Translations under genes and position numbers: made by a program
Source of the DNA: Opitutia bacterium
GTDB taxonomy: Bacteria; Verrucomicrobiota; Verrucomicrobiia; Opitutales; Seribacteraceae
NCBI GenBank assembly: GCA_002730975.1
Contig: PCBO01000110.1
Location: forward strand, 1-38,750
Length of the DNA stretch: 38,750 nucleotides
Direction of reading: 5' to 3'
The notes under the pieces: model-generated
The model's database searches: none
What the model saw: the letters and a program-made list of their open reading frames with translations, nothing else
What the model was told of the DNA's origin: nothing
Shown here: in pieces, positions 24,977 to 33,056 of the stretch
Numbering within the stretch: the stretch's first letter is position 1
How the letters are laid out: the number at the start of each line of letters is the position of its first letter

Positions 24977-25904
24977 CGTCACCGACCCTATTTCCAAAAC
25001 TTCCGCTAATGTTACCGGCATCCGCCTTGTGGTTTGTACGCTCCCTTTCTTTGCCGCCTACTGGGCTATAAGGGCTATTCCTGTGGAACCCTGTGACTTT
25101 TTACACGCCCAGACTTACAACGCTGAGGGCACCCTTGATTACTGCGGACCCGGTGATTCTGGTTTTGTTGACCTTACTCGACGGTCTTGGCCCTTGAGCC
25201 TCAAATTGGAAGCCCTCGATGACCTTCGTCTCGGAGAGCCATGCCGATTTCGCGCCGACATTCATCAATTCGATGGGTCGCCCTTAGGGTTTGATGACGT
25301 CGCTTTGAGCCATACTAAAAAAATACACCTTCTTGCCATAGATCCTGCCCTCGATGACTACATACATCTGCATCCCATTCCCGATCCGGAATTTCCCGGC
25401 GTCTGGACTTTTTCGCTCACCCCTTCTTCAGCTGGTGCTTATCGCTTGTTTTTCGATTTCATTCCAGTTCGAAGTCCTCGCCGCGTACTTCTTTCCGCCG
25501 GTTTCGAAGTCGCGGGTCAACCGGGTTCAATCGCCGGGGGTGAAAGTTTGAAGGTCGAACGAGCGGGATATACTTTTTCCTTAATTCCAGAGTCTTCCGG
25601 TCTTTCCGTTGGCAAGGACGAGAACCTTCTTTTCGAGGCTCGTGATGCCAAGGGGAAGCCGGTAACGTTGCAACCTGTCATGGGTGCTTTTGCACATCTC
25701 GTCGCCTTCGATGACGAATGTCGAGGCTTCGCTCACCTCCATCCCGAGGAAAACTTGATTCCCGTCGAGGGGCAAGAACTACATAGCGGTTCTCTTACCT
25801 TCGGCTTTCGGGCTCCGAGTACAGGTCACTTCCGGTTGTGGGCTCAGGTTCGGATCGCCGGACAAGAGATTTTTGTGCCCTTTGATCTCCAGTCCGGAGT
25901 CTGA
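24966..25904 (+). CDS. Membrane-anchored protein with two HLHP-motif domains
   Basis: The 312-residue protein has one N-terminal helix (about 20-38) and then an extracytoplasmic part. It holds two similar beta-rich domains, each with a His-x-x-Ala/His strand followed by HLHP: His121 with His134-Leu-His136-Pro, and His244 with His257-Leu-His259-Pro. Each ends in a GAYRLFFDF or GHFRLWAQV strand. The repeated histidine pattern suggests metal, probably copper, binding. Its start overlaps the SCO stop (ATGAAAAATAA), giving translational coupling, and a DUF420 oxidase-assembly protein follows, so a role in CuA/CuB metallation is plausible. I know of no experimentally assigned function for this family. 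Confidence 0.72.
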   Translation: MKNNVTDPISKTSANVTGIRLVVCTLPFFAAYWAIRAIPVEPCDFLHAQTYNAEGTLDYCGPGDSGFVDLTRRSWPLSLKLEALDDLRLGEPCRFRADIHQFDGSPLGFDDVALSHTKKIHLLAIDPALDDYIHLHPIPDPEFPGVWTFSLTPSSAGAYRLFFDFIPVRSPRRVLLSAGFEVAGQPGSIAGGESLKVERAGYTFSLIPESSGLSVGKDENLLFEARDAKGKPVTLQPVMGAFAHLVAFDDECRGFAHLHPEENLIPVEGQELHSGSLTFGFRAPSTGHFRLWAQVRIAGQEIFVPFDLQSGV

Positions 25905-25934
25905 GGAAATACCACCTTTCAGTCGGCAGACAAC

Positions 25935-26537
25935 ATGAGTGAAGTTGAATCCTATCGTGGTCGTGATCCCCGAAAATCATTAGCCAAAAAGTTAACCGTT
26001 GCCGTTTGGGTCATCTCCGGAGCCGTCCTTTTCTTGGTAGGGCTCATGCGTCAAGTGAAGTTCAATCTGCCCGAGGGAACGAACTTGGACTTCCTTCCTC
26101 CTCTTCACGCTCTTTTGAATTCGGGGGCGGCATTTGCTTTGTTGATGGCGATTTTTTCGATCAAAGGCGGGAAAGTGCAGAGCCACAAAAGATGGATTTA
26201 CATGGCGATGTCTTGTTCGCTTATCTTTCTCCTTTGCTACGTGGCTTACCATTTCACCACTGCCGAAACGATTTACGGAGATCTAGATGATGATGGTTTC
26301 TTGAATGATGCGGAGAGGGAAGAGGCAGGCGGAATGCGTTTGTTTTACCTTTCCATTTTGCTTTCACATATCGTCTTGGCGGCTATCAGCCTGCCTTTCA
26401 TACTGCTTACTTTCGTCTATGGATTTACCAATCAGTTCGAGAAGCATCGAAAGATGGCGAAGAAAGTCTTTCCTGTCTGGCTCTACGTGGCGATCACCGG
26501 GCCGGTCGTTTACCTGCTTTTAAAACCTTATTATTAA
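25935..26537 (+). CDS. DUF420 (CtaM/YozB-like) membrane protein with EF-hand loop
   Basis: The 200-residue protein has about five membrane helices and the DUF420 features FLPPLHALLNSGAAFALL, HKRWIYMAMSCSLIFLLCYVAYHF and LSHIVLAAISLPFILLT, with histidines in the helices. Members such as CtaM are required for haem-copper oxidase maturation. Between helices, where the family has a short loop, residues 116-127 read DLDDDGFLNDAE, a full EF-hand calcium loop (positions 1, 3, 5, 6, 8 and 12 all fit). It follows the HLHP gene by 30 bases and completes the accessory operon. The function is inferred from family and context. Confidence 0.85.
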   Translation: MSEVESYRGRDPRKSLAKKLTVAVWVISGAVLFLVGLMRQVKFNLPEGTNLDFLPPLHALLNSGAAFALLMAIFSIKGGKVQSHKRWIYMAMSCSLIFLLCYVAYHFTTAETIYGDLDDDGFLNDAEREEAGGMRLFYLSILLSHIVLAAISLPFILLTFVYGFTNQFEKHRKMAKKVFPVWLYVAITGPVVYLLLKPYY

Positions 26538-26617
26538 TTCAGACCTTTTCCCGATGATCTTGTCTGTAATTCCATAAGAGAGATCGAAACCTGTTTTCAC
26601 CTTAATGCCCTAAACCC

Positions 26618-27097
26618 CTAAGAATCTAAGGTTTTTCTCACCCATCTTTGTAGGATGAAATCTTTCGTTTCAGCCAGTTTTTCCTTTGAATCGAAAAGGT
26701 GCTCGTATTCGGGGAAGAAAGCATCTCCATCGGGTACCTTCCTGAGGACGGTGGTCAAGTATAGCTCACCGCATTGCGCGAGCAACTGTTCATAAAGTTC
26801 GCCTCCGCCGATTACAAATACATCTCCTGAAAGGCCAATCGTTTCGAGTTCTTTGAGCGAGCGGATGACTTCCATTCCCTCGACCGCTTTCATGGTGCGA
26901 CTTAACACAACGTTTCGTCGGTTCGGCAAGGGGCGTCTTAAGGAATCCCAAGTCTTGCGCCCCATAAATATAGTATGGCCAGAGGTGATTTTCTTGAACC
27001 ATTTCAAGTCGTCGGGAAGTCGCCACGGCAGGTCCCCGTCCTTTCCAATCACTCTGTCCAGGGATGTCGCCGCGATTGCCTTTAAGGAAAAGCTCAT
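26618..27097 (-). CDS. folA: Dihydrofolate reductase
   Basis: The 159-residue enzyme reduces dihydrofolate to tetrahydrofolate with NADPH. The motifs are AIAATSLDRVIGKDGDLPWRLPDDLKWFK in the first 35 residues, in which Asp30 corresponds to E. coli Asp27, then GRKTWDSL and FVIGGGELYEQ. The length equals that of the E. coli enzyme. It follows thyA after a four-base gap, and the pair is a classic thymidylate cycle unit, since ThyA makes the dihydrofolate that FolA recycles. It converges on the DUF420 gene; no hairpin terminator was found in the 80 bases between. Confidence 0.96.
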   Translation of the reverse strand: MSFSLKAIAATSLDRVIGKDGDLPWRLPDDLKWFKKITSGHTIFMGRKTWDSLRRPLPNRRNVVLSRTMKAVEGMEVIRSLKELETIGLSGDVFVIGGGELYEQLLAQCGELYLTTVLRKVPDGDAFFPEYEHLFDSKEKLAETKDFILQRWVRKTLDS

Positions 27098-27101
27098 TGG
27101 T

Positions 27102-27896
27102 TTACACTGCTATTGGCGCCTTGATTGCGGGGTGGTGTTCGTAGTCGACCAACTCGAAGTCCTCGTATCGGAAATCTGAGATCTCCTTTTGGTTTCCGTG
27201 GATCAACATCCGAGGCGAATTCATTGGCTCTCGAGAAAGCTGGATTCTTGCCTGTTCCTCATGGTTCGAATAGAGGTGCAGATCCCCGAAGGTATGCACG
27301 AATTCCTTTGGGCGAAGGTTGCACGTTTTGGCTACCATCATCAGAAGGAGGGCGTAGGAGGCGATATTGAAGGGTACTCCGAGAAAAACATCCGCGCTCC
27401 TTTGGTAGAGTTGGCAGCTAAGGTTTCCTTCCGCGACGTAAAACTGGAAGAGAGCATGACATGGCGGCAAGGCCATTTGTTCCAGTTCGCCAGGGTTCCA
27501 TGCGCACACTATGTGCCGGCGACTGTCCGGGTTTTCTCTAATGGAACGGATCACTTCTTCGATTTGGTTTACGGAACCTCCGTCGGGTTTTCTCCAGTCG
27601 GTCCATTGGGCTCCGTAGACTCGGCCGAGGTCGCCATTTGCATCCGCCCATTCGTCCCAAATACTTACCTTGTTTTTGTGAAGGTACTGTAGGTTCGTTT
27701 CTCCCTTCAGAAACCAAAGAAGCTCGTGAATGATCGAACGCAGGTGCAGTTTCTTAGTTGTGAGCAGCGGAAAACCGTCCTCCAAGGAGAAACGAGCTTG
27801 CGCCCCGAACACGGACCAAGTCCCCGTTCCCGTTCGGTCGTCTCGATATACGCCTTCTCTTTTGACGTGTTCCAGTAAATCTAGGTAGGTCTTCAC
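27102..27896 (-). CDS. thyA: Thymidylate synthase
   Basis: The 264-residue enzyme methylates dUMP with methylenetetrahydrofolate. The length and numbering match E. coli: catalytic Cys146 in [10 protein letters not shown], then [24 protein letters not shown] with the phosphate-binding Arg, and the C-terminal IKAPIAV that closes the active site. The start is a GTG at 27896, and there is no in-frame ATG nearby; no Shine-Dalgarno site is visible. It precedes folA by four bases. The 96-base spacer upstream is divergent from the basic secreted-protein gene. Confidence 0.97.
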   Translation of the reverse strand: MKTYLDLLEHVKREGVYRDDRTGTGTWSVFGAQARFSLEDGFPLLTTKKLHLRSIIHELLWFLKGETNLQYLHKNKVSIWDEWADANGDLGRVYGAQWTDWRKPDGGSVNQIEEVIRSIRENPDSRRHIVCAWNPGELEQMALPPCHALFQFYVAEGNLSCQLYQRSADVFLGVPFNIASYALLLMMVAKTCNLRPKEFVHTFGDLHLYSNHEEQARIQLSREPMNSPRMLIHGNQKEISDFRYEDFELVDYEHHPAIKAPIAV

Positions 27897-27992
27897 TTTG
27901 TTTTAGTAGCCTTTCGTAATGGCGGGATGAAGGTCTTTGGGAAAGAGAAAAAGTTCGCGCTTCTCAAGTTAATGTGATTTTTTTGGTAGATT

Positions 27993-28850
27993 ATGGGGGG
28001 CAAAGCTAAAGTAGCTCTATTCTCGGCAGTCTTAACAACTGTTGTTCTTTCCTTGCACGGGCAACAACGTCAGAACGATTTCACCAAGCGTTTACGCGCT
28101 TTTGATGGCAAACTTAACGTTTTGTCCGCCAAGCGAATTTCGTCACCAGGATTATCTTCCAATTTTAATCGTCGCATTCCCTTCAAGCAAATACCCCAAA
28201 ATTATTCAAGATTCGGCGGTAAACGTTTTCCCATGGGAGATTCGGCAATCAAATCCCAGAAGCTTCATCAAGGAAACACTCTTTCTTTCGACCGAGGCTT
28301 CGACAAGCGTTCTCCACTTTCCGGCAAGAGTGTTGACGGTGGTGCGCTTTCATCCCGCGCCCCCGCCGTAGCTTCCGTCGAATTTAGAGATAGTTTTTAT
28401 GGAGCCCTCGATAAACGAGTGGACGAGTGGATGAACAATGTGAACAAAATGTCTTTGCAGGACGTAAACCGCTATCAGTTTCGCAGAGGAAGATCTTCCG
28501 AACCCGGGTTTCCCGTGCAAAAGGCAGGGTCCAAGGATTTGCCCACCCCATCCGCCGGTAAGGGCTTGGGTTCCGGCCAATTCCGAGGCGTAACTCCTCC
28601 TGCTCCTACCCGCACTTCTGCCGTCCAACCTTCTTACAGGCTCGGTTCTCGCCGTACCAAGACTACCGTTGGAGGTGCTGCATCCTCCTCGCCTTCTGTT
28701 CGGGCAATTCCTCCTGCAAGCCCTACTTCCGGTTCCGGTTCTTCCCCTGCTTTACGCTCCCTGCTCTTTCCCTCCAGGAATTCCGGTGGCTCGAGTTCTG
28801 GCTTAATGCCTAGGCTCGGACCTAAAAAAATTAGAGTCAACGTTAAGTAG
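27993..28850 (+). CDS. Hypothetical secreted basic, low-complexity protein
   Basis: The 285-residue product starts with MGGKAKVALFSAVLTTVVLSLHG, a plausible signal peptide cleaved near residue 22-25. The rest is very rich in Ser, Gly, Pro, Arg and Lys with few hydrophobic blocks. One segment near residues 127-165 (FRDSFYGALDKRVDEWMNNV and onward) looks helical. Strong positive charge and low complexity suggest an intrinsically disordered periplasmic or surface protein. No family is recognised. Codon use is consistent with the neighbours, and the frame ends 72 bases before the tRNA. The ATG at 27993 opens the signal sequence; no Shine-Dalgarno sequence is visible. Confidence 0.6.
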   Translation: MGGKAKVALFSAVLTTVVLSLHGQQRQNDFTKRLRAFDGKLNVLSAKRISSPGLSSNFNRRIPFKQIPQNYSRFGGKRFPMGDSAIKSQKLHQGNTLSFDRGFDKRSPLSGKSVDGGALSSRAPAVASVEFRDSFYGALDKRVDEWMNNVNKMSLQDVNRYQFRRGRSSEPGFPVQKAGSKDLPTPSAGKGLGSGQFRGVTPPAPTRTSAVQPSYRLGSRRTKTTVGGAASSSPSVRAIPPASPTSGSGSSPALRSLLFPSRNSGGSSSGLMPRLGPKKIRVNVK

Positions 28851-28866
28851 TCGCGGCGCTTCTCGC

Positions 28867-28894
28867 TTGCTTCTATCTCGTCTTCCCCTATTCT
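28867..28894 (+). promoter_or_regulatory. Candidate promoter for tRNA-Val (and ilvHC)
   Basis: TTGCTT at 28867-28872 and TATTCT at 28889-28894 are separated by 16 bases, and the tRNA begins about 29 bases after the -10 element. Both elements are imperfect. It is a weak prediction, supported mainly by position. Confidence 0.3.
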
Positions 28895-28922
28895 ACGGCA
28901 TCCTTTTTTAAGCACAAGTGAC

Positions 28923-28999
28923 GGACGGCTAGCTCAGTTGGTTAGAGCGACTGGTTTACACCCAGTAGGTCGCAGGTTCGAGTCCTGTGCCGTCCACCA
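28923..28999 (+). tRNA. tRNA-Val (anticodon TAC)
   Basis: The acceptor arm GGACGGC (28923-28929) pairs with GCCGTCC (28989-28995), followed by discriminator A and an encoded CCA. The D-arm is GCTCAGTTGGTTAGAGC, the anticodon stem ACTGG/CCAGT encloses the loop TTTACAC with anticodon TAC, and the T-arm GGTTCGAGTCC is standard. It reads GTA and other valine codons. The ilvH start codon lies only 20 bases after the CCA end, with no terminator between. Confidence 0.97.
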
Positions 29000-29019
29000 T
29001 CTACCTACTAAACAATACT

Positions 29020-29505
29020 ATGCGACATGTTATCTCCGTACTGGTCGAGAACAAGTTCGGCGTCCTCGCTCGCATTGCCGGGCTTTTTAGTGGACGCGGA
29101 TTCAATATAGATACCCTCAACGTCGGGCCCACTCACATCGAGGGCCGTTCTCGAATTACCGCCACGCTCAAGGGTGACGACAAGTCACTCGATCAATGCG
29201 TGAAGCAACTCGACAAGCTCATCGACGTCATCGACATCCAGAACTTCGTCGAGGGCGAAGCCGTGGGTAGGGAGCTTGTCGTGGTCAAAGTAAATGCGGA
29301 CTCCCGGTCACGTCCTGAAATTACCCAGATATGCGATATCTTTCGAGGTAAGATCATCGATGTCTCCACTGATAGCTTGATTGTCGAGGTTACCGGCAAC
29401 GAGAGCAAAGTGCAGGCCTTTTTGGAGCTCATTGCCCCCTTCGGCGTCGTCGAGCAAGCTCGTACCGGTACTGTTTCCCTCCGACGCGGGAAGCTCGACA
29501 ATTGA
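29020..29505 (+). CDS. ilvH: Acetolactate synthase small (regulatory) subunit
   Basis: The 161-residue regulatory subunit confers valine feedback inhibition on acetolactate synthase. The N-terminal ACT domain (RHVISVLVENKFGVLARIAGLFSGRGFNIDTL) and the second domain with DSLIVEVTGNESKVQAFL and a C-terminal VVEQARTGTVSLRRG are typical. The ATG at 29020 is preferred because the ACT domain begins at once; the longer frame to 28987 would start inside the tRNA. The catalytic subunit gene ilvB/ilvI is not adjacent, which is unusual. ilvC follows after 59 bases on the same strand. Confidence 0.95.
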   Translation: MRHVISVLVENKFGVLARIAGLFSGRGFNIDTLNVGPTHIEGRSRITATLKGDDKSLDQCVKQLDKLIDVIDIQNFVEGEAVGRELVVVKVNADSRSRPEITQICDIFRGKIIDVSTDSLIVEVTGNESKVQAFLELIAPFGVVEQARTGTVSLRRGKLDN

Positions 29506-29564
29506 GCTTTTTCCGCCATGTTTTTCTTTTCTATTCAACCTAATCACAATCAATAAGTCAGTTC

Positions 29565-30593
29565 ATGCCCGCGAAAGTCTATACGCAAAAAGAGGCCAAA
29601 GTTACCTCTCTCAAGAAAAAAACGCTCGCCGTGATCGGCTATGGCTCTCAAGGCCATGCCCACGCTCTAAATCTTAAGGAAAGCGGCTGCAAAGTCATCG
29701 TCGGCCTCTACAAGGGCAGCAAGTCCATCAGGGTCGCCAAGAGGCACGGTTTCGAGGTCGTCGACGTGGCGGAGGCCACTCGTCTGGCCGACGTCATTAT
29801 GATCGGGGTGCCCGACATGAAGCAGGCCGAGGTCTACGAAAACGAAATCAAGCCGAATTTGTCCAAGGGCAAGACCCTCCTCTTTACTCATGGGTTCGCC
29901 ATTCATTTCGGTCTAATCAAGCCTCCGCGCGGTACTAGCGTGATCATGGTCGCCCCCAAGGGTCCCGGCCACATCGTTCGTTCCCAGTACAAGGAAGGCA
30001 AGGGTGTTCCCGCCTTAATTGCGGTCCTCAAGGGTTCTGCGAAGGCTTCCAAGGACATTGCCTTGGCATGGGCGGCCGGAATAGGCGCTGCTCGTTCCGG
30101 TATTCTCCAGACTTCTTTCAAGGAAGAGACCGAAACCGACCTCTTTGGCGAGCAAGCCGTCCTTTGTGGTGGCGCATCTGCTCTCGTACAGGCCGGGTTC
30201 GAGACCTTGGTGGAGGCAGGTTATGCTCCCGAGATGGCCTATTTCGAATGTTTGCACGAGCTGAAGCTCATCGTGGATCTCATGATCGAGTCTGGTATCG
30301 CAGGCATGCGTTTCTCTATTTCGGAAACAGCCAAGTACGGCGACGTTTCCCGTGGTTCTCGCGTTATCAATGCAAACGTCAAGCGTTCCATGAGGACCAT
30401 CCTCAAGGAAATCCAAAGCGGCAAGTTCGCCAAGGAGTGGGTAAAGGAATACCAAGCCGGGCTTCCCAATTACAACAAGCTTCTTCAGGAGGGAGAAGAG
30501 CACCCGATCGAGGTTACCGGTCGGCAACTTCGTTCTCTCATGCCATGGATTCCGAAAAAGAATATCAAGGGAGCCCAAGCCGCCTACGGTTGA
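29565..30593 (+). CDS. ilvC: Ketol-acid reductoisomerase (class I)
   Basis: The 342-residue enzyme converts acetolactate to dihydroxyisovalerate with NADPH and magnesium in valine, leucine and isoleucine synthesis. The Rossmann loop GYGSQGHAHALNLKESG is at about 25-41, the phosphate-binding KGSKSIRVAK follows, and the C-terminal knotted domain has the metal ligands in DLFGEQAVLCGG and ECLHELKLIVDLM, then SISETAKYGDVSRG. The length is that of the short class I form. It lies downstream of ilvH as in many bacteria. A strong hairpin separates it from hemC. Confidence 0.97.
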   Translation: MPAKVYTQKEAKVTSLKKKTLAVIGYGSQGHAHALNLKESGCKVIVGLYKGSKSIRVAKRHGFEVVDVAEATRLADVIMIGVPDMKQAEVYENEIKPNLSKGKTLLFTHGFAIHFGLIKPPRGTSVIMVAPKGPGHIVRSQYKEGKGVPALIAVLKGSAKASKDIALAWAAGIGAARSGILQTSFKEETETDLFGEQAVLCGGASALVQAGFETLVEAGYAPEMAYFECLHELKLIVDLMIESGIAGMRFSISETAKYGDVSRGSRVINANVKRSMRTILKEIQSGKFAKEWVKEYQAGLPNYNKLLQEGEEHPIEVTGRQLRSLMPWIPKKNIKGAQAAYG

Positions 30594-30618
30594 TCTCTTT
30601 CGTTAAGAACTTTTCGCG

Positions 30619-30650
30619 CGACGCGGGAAAGGGCATCCTTTTCCGCGTCG
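30619..30650 (+). terminator. Strong hairpin between ilvC and hemC
   Basis: CGACGCGGGAAAGG (30619-30632) pairs over 14 positions, with one G-T, to CCTTTTCCGCGTCG (30637-30650) around a GCAT loop. It ends 13 bases before the hemC ATG. No clean T-run follows (TCGTTTCC), so it may be a processing or attenuation hairpin rather than an efficient intrinsic terminator. Confidence 0.5.
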
Positions 30651-30663
30651 TCGTTTCCGGACC

Positions 30664-31515
30664 ATGACCCAAACCGCCACACATATCACCTTAGCCACGC
30701 GGAAAAGTCCGCTTGCCTTGAAGCAGGCGGACTTGGCCACCGAAGCGCTCATGACCGAGATGGGCGCCGAGGTCGAATTGCTTCCCCTTTCCACGACGGG
30801 AGATCGACAACTCGAATGGTCTCTTGAGCAGGAAGGCGGCAAGGGTCTATTTACGAAGGAGTTGGAAACCGCCCTTCTGGAGGGCCGGGCCGACCTCGCC
30901 GTTCATAGCGCCAAGGATATGCCAACCGACATGCCGATGGGTCTTGCCCTCGCCGGTTATCTCCCTAGAGAGGATCCGCGAGACATGTTTGTATTCCGCG
31001 AAGACGTCGACATCCCTCGGGTCATCGCCACCGGCAGCCCCCGTAGGCGTTCCCAGCTTTCGGAGCGTTTCCCCGAAGCCCAATGGAAGGAGATTCGGGG
31101 TAATGTCGGGACTCGCCTTCGCAAAATTGCGGAGGAGCATGAAGCCGATGCCACCGTACTGGCCGCCGCCGGGCTCAAGCGCTTAGGAATCGAGAGCTTC
31201 CCCGGCCTTGGTTTTAGGCCTTTTTCGGTCGATGAAATGGTGCCCGCGCCCGGTCAGGCTGCCATCGCCTTGCAAGTCCGCGAGGAGGACGTCGAACGCT
31301 TTCAAGTCGCCTGCGATCCCGCAACTTCCAAACAGGTCGATCTCGAGCGCTCCTTGCTGGAGGCATTGGGTGGTGGTTGCCAAGTCGCCATCGGCGCTCA
31401 CCTTCGTGGCAAAGAATTTTTCGTCTTTCACGGAGGCAAGGGCCGTTGTTCGGTCAACGTTGCCGATTTGTCCGTGGCCGAAGCCGTAGAGCTTGCTCTT
31501 AACGCATTGAACTAA
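30664..31515 (+). CDS. hemC: Porphobilinogen deaminase (hydroxymethylbilane synthase)
   Basis: The 283-residue enzyme joins four porphobilinogen units into hydroxymethylbilane. The motifs include ITLATRKSPLALKQADLA at the start, the catalytic Asp85 in HSAKDMPT, ATGSPRRRSQL and EIRGNVGTRLRKI, and the dipyrromethane-cofactor Cys239 in LGGGCQVAIGAH. The C-terminal domain is about 25-30 residues shorter than in E. coli (313) but retains the cofactor loop. The gene is followed two bases later by the cobA-hemD fusion, and the three steps from porphobilinogen to uroporphyrinogen III and precorrin-2 are thereby clustered. Confidence 0.96.
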   Translation: MTQTATHITLATRKSPLALKQADLATEALMTEMGAEVELLPLSTTGDRQLEWSLEQEGGKGLFTKELETALLEGRADLAVHSAKDMPTDMPMGLALAGYLPREDPRDMFVFREDVDIPRVIATGSPRRRSQLSERFPEAQWKEIRGNVGTRLRKIAEEHEADATVLAAAGLKRLGIESFPGLGFRPFSVDEMVPAPGQAAIALQVREEDVERFQVACDPATSKQVDLERSLLEALGGGCQVAIGAHLRGKEFFVFHGGKGRCSVNVADLSVAEAVELALNALN

Positions 31516-31517
31516 GT

Positions 31518-33056
31518 ATGAGCGATTCAGGAAAAGTTTTTCTAGTCGGCGCCGGTCCCGGCGACCTCGACCTCGTAACCGTCAAGGCGATGAAGCTCGT
31601 GTCCTCTTGCGAGGTCGTGGTCTACGACAACTTGGTCAATCCGCGACTGTTGGAAAAGGTTTCCGGTGATTGCGAAAGAATCGACGTAGGCAAACAACCC
31701 GGCCGGCACACCATGCCCCAGGAGGAAATCTGCAAACTTCTCGTGGACAAGGCGCAAGAGGGCAAGCGGGTGCTCCGGTTGAAGGGTGGTGATCCCTTCG
31801 TATTCGGCCGTTGCGCAGAGGAAATGACTGTTCTCGATGAGGCCGAGGTGCCCTACGAGATCGTTCCCGGTGTGACCGCCGCTCTCGCTTGCGCCGCCTA
31901 TGCAGGCATCCCGCTGACCCACCGGGATTTCGGATCCTCCATCGCTTTTCTTACCGGGCACGAGGATCTCGAGAAAGAATCTCTGCGAGTCGACTTTGCC
32001 AAGTTCGCAGCAGCCGGAGGCACCCTCTGCGTCTATATGGGAATGGGAAAAATTCGTGAGATCGTCGACAAGCTTCTAGACGGGGGGCTCAGCGAGGATC
32101 GTCCGGCCGCCGTCGTAAGTCACGGTACCCTGTCCGCCCAGCGAAAGGTGCTCACCACCCTTGGGTCGCTCGTTGATGAGATTGAGAAGGCCGGGCTCGT
32201 GGCACCCGCCGTAATCTTCGTTGGCAACGCCGTCGGCCTAGCTCAGCAACAAGATTGGTTTTCCGATCGTCCGCTCTTCGGCCGTCGCATCGTCGTCACC
32301 CGTGCCCGCGAGCAAGCGGGCAAGCTCAAGGGTATGCTCGAAAAGGCCGGTGCCGAGGTTTTGGAGCTTCCTCTCATCGAAGTTAAACCAGCCTGCGAAA
32401 AGGAAGTCGTGGCCGAGGTCCTTTCCTGTATCGCCTCCTACGAGTGGGTGCTTTTTACAAGCGCCAACGGCGTGCGCGAATTCTTCAATTTGTTTTTTCG
32501 TGCCTTCTCCGACATTCGGAGCTTCGGTCCCATGCGCATCGCTTGCGTGGGTGCCGCAACTGCCAAGGAGGTCGAGAAGTTCAACCTCGAGGTCGATCTC
32601 GTCCCCGAGGATTCCACTGCCGAGCACTTGGCCAAGGCCCTCGTCGACACGGACAGCCTCGATAGCGCCAACGTCCTCGTCGTCACGGGGAACCGCAACC
32701 GTGAAGTTCTCGTCAAGCTGCTCGAGGAGATCGGTCGCGCCATCGTCGACGTCATGCCCCTTTACGAGACCGACTACGCCGACGTGGAGAAAGCGCCGGC
32801 TCTAGACTCCTACCGCAACCATGGGGCCGACGCCATCGTGTTCACGAGTTCATCCACCGCGGATTCCTTCGCCGAGCAGGAGGATGTCCTCACCCTTGTG
32901 GAAGGCGCCCTCAAACCGATTCACTGCAGCATCGGACCAGTTACTTCAGAGTCACTAAAGGAGAACGGTCTGAGCGTCGATATCGAGGCTTCCAAGTCAT
33001 CTCTCGAAGCCGTAGTCGAAACCCTCGTGAAGAATCTTGGCCCGAGCAAGGCATGA
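31518..33056 (+). CDS. cobA-hemD: Fused uroporphyrinogen-III C-methyltransferase and uroporphyrinogen-III synthase
   Basis: The 512-residue bifunctional protein has an N-terminal SUMT/CobA domain (about 5-245) with VFLVGAGPGDLDLVT, RLKGGDPFVFGR, VPGVTAALACAAYAGIPLTHR and the late APAVIFVGNAVGLA, methylating uroporphyrinogen III to precorrin-2. The C-terminal HemD domain (about 255-512) begins GRRIVVTRAREQAGKLKGML and includes WVLFTSANGVREFF and IVFTSSSTADSF, closing the macrocycle from HemC's product. The usual GRGxEE of the methyltransferase reads GRCAEE here. It is two bases after hemC and overlaps trpF by four bases, so all three are probably translated together. Confidence 0.93.
   Translation: MSDSGKVFLVGAGPGDLDLVTVKAMKLVSSCEVVVYDNLVNPRLLEKVSGDCERIDVGKQPGRHTMPQEEICKLLVDKAQEGKRVLRLKGGDPFVFGRCAEEMTVLDEAEVPYEIVPGVTAALACAAYAGIPLTHRDFGSSIAFLTGHEDLEKESLRVDFAKFAAAGGTLCVYMGMGKIREIVDKLLDGGLSEDRPAAVVSHGTLSAQRKVLTTLGSLVDEIEKAGLVAPAVIFVGNAVGLAQQQDWFSDRPLFGRRIVVTRAREQAGKLKGMLEKAGAEVLELPLIEVKPACEKEVVAEVLSCIASYEWVLFTSANGVREFFNLFFRAFSDIRSFGPMRIACVGAATAKEVEKFNLEVDLVPEDSTAEHLAKALVDTDSLDSANVLVVTGNRNREVLVKLLEEIGRAIVDVMPLYETDYADVEKAPALDSYRNHGADAIVFTSSSTADSFAEQEDVLTLVEGALKPIHCSIGPVTSESLKENGLSVDIEASKSSLEAVVETLVKNLGPSKA

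Noticed and set aside
28987..29019. ilvH start inside the tRNA (ATG-like start at 28987)
   Set aside because: It would place codons in the tRNA acceptor stem; the ACT domain starts at the ATG 29020.
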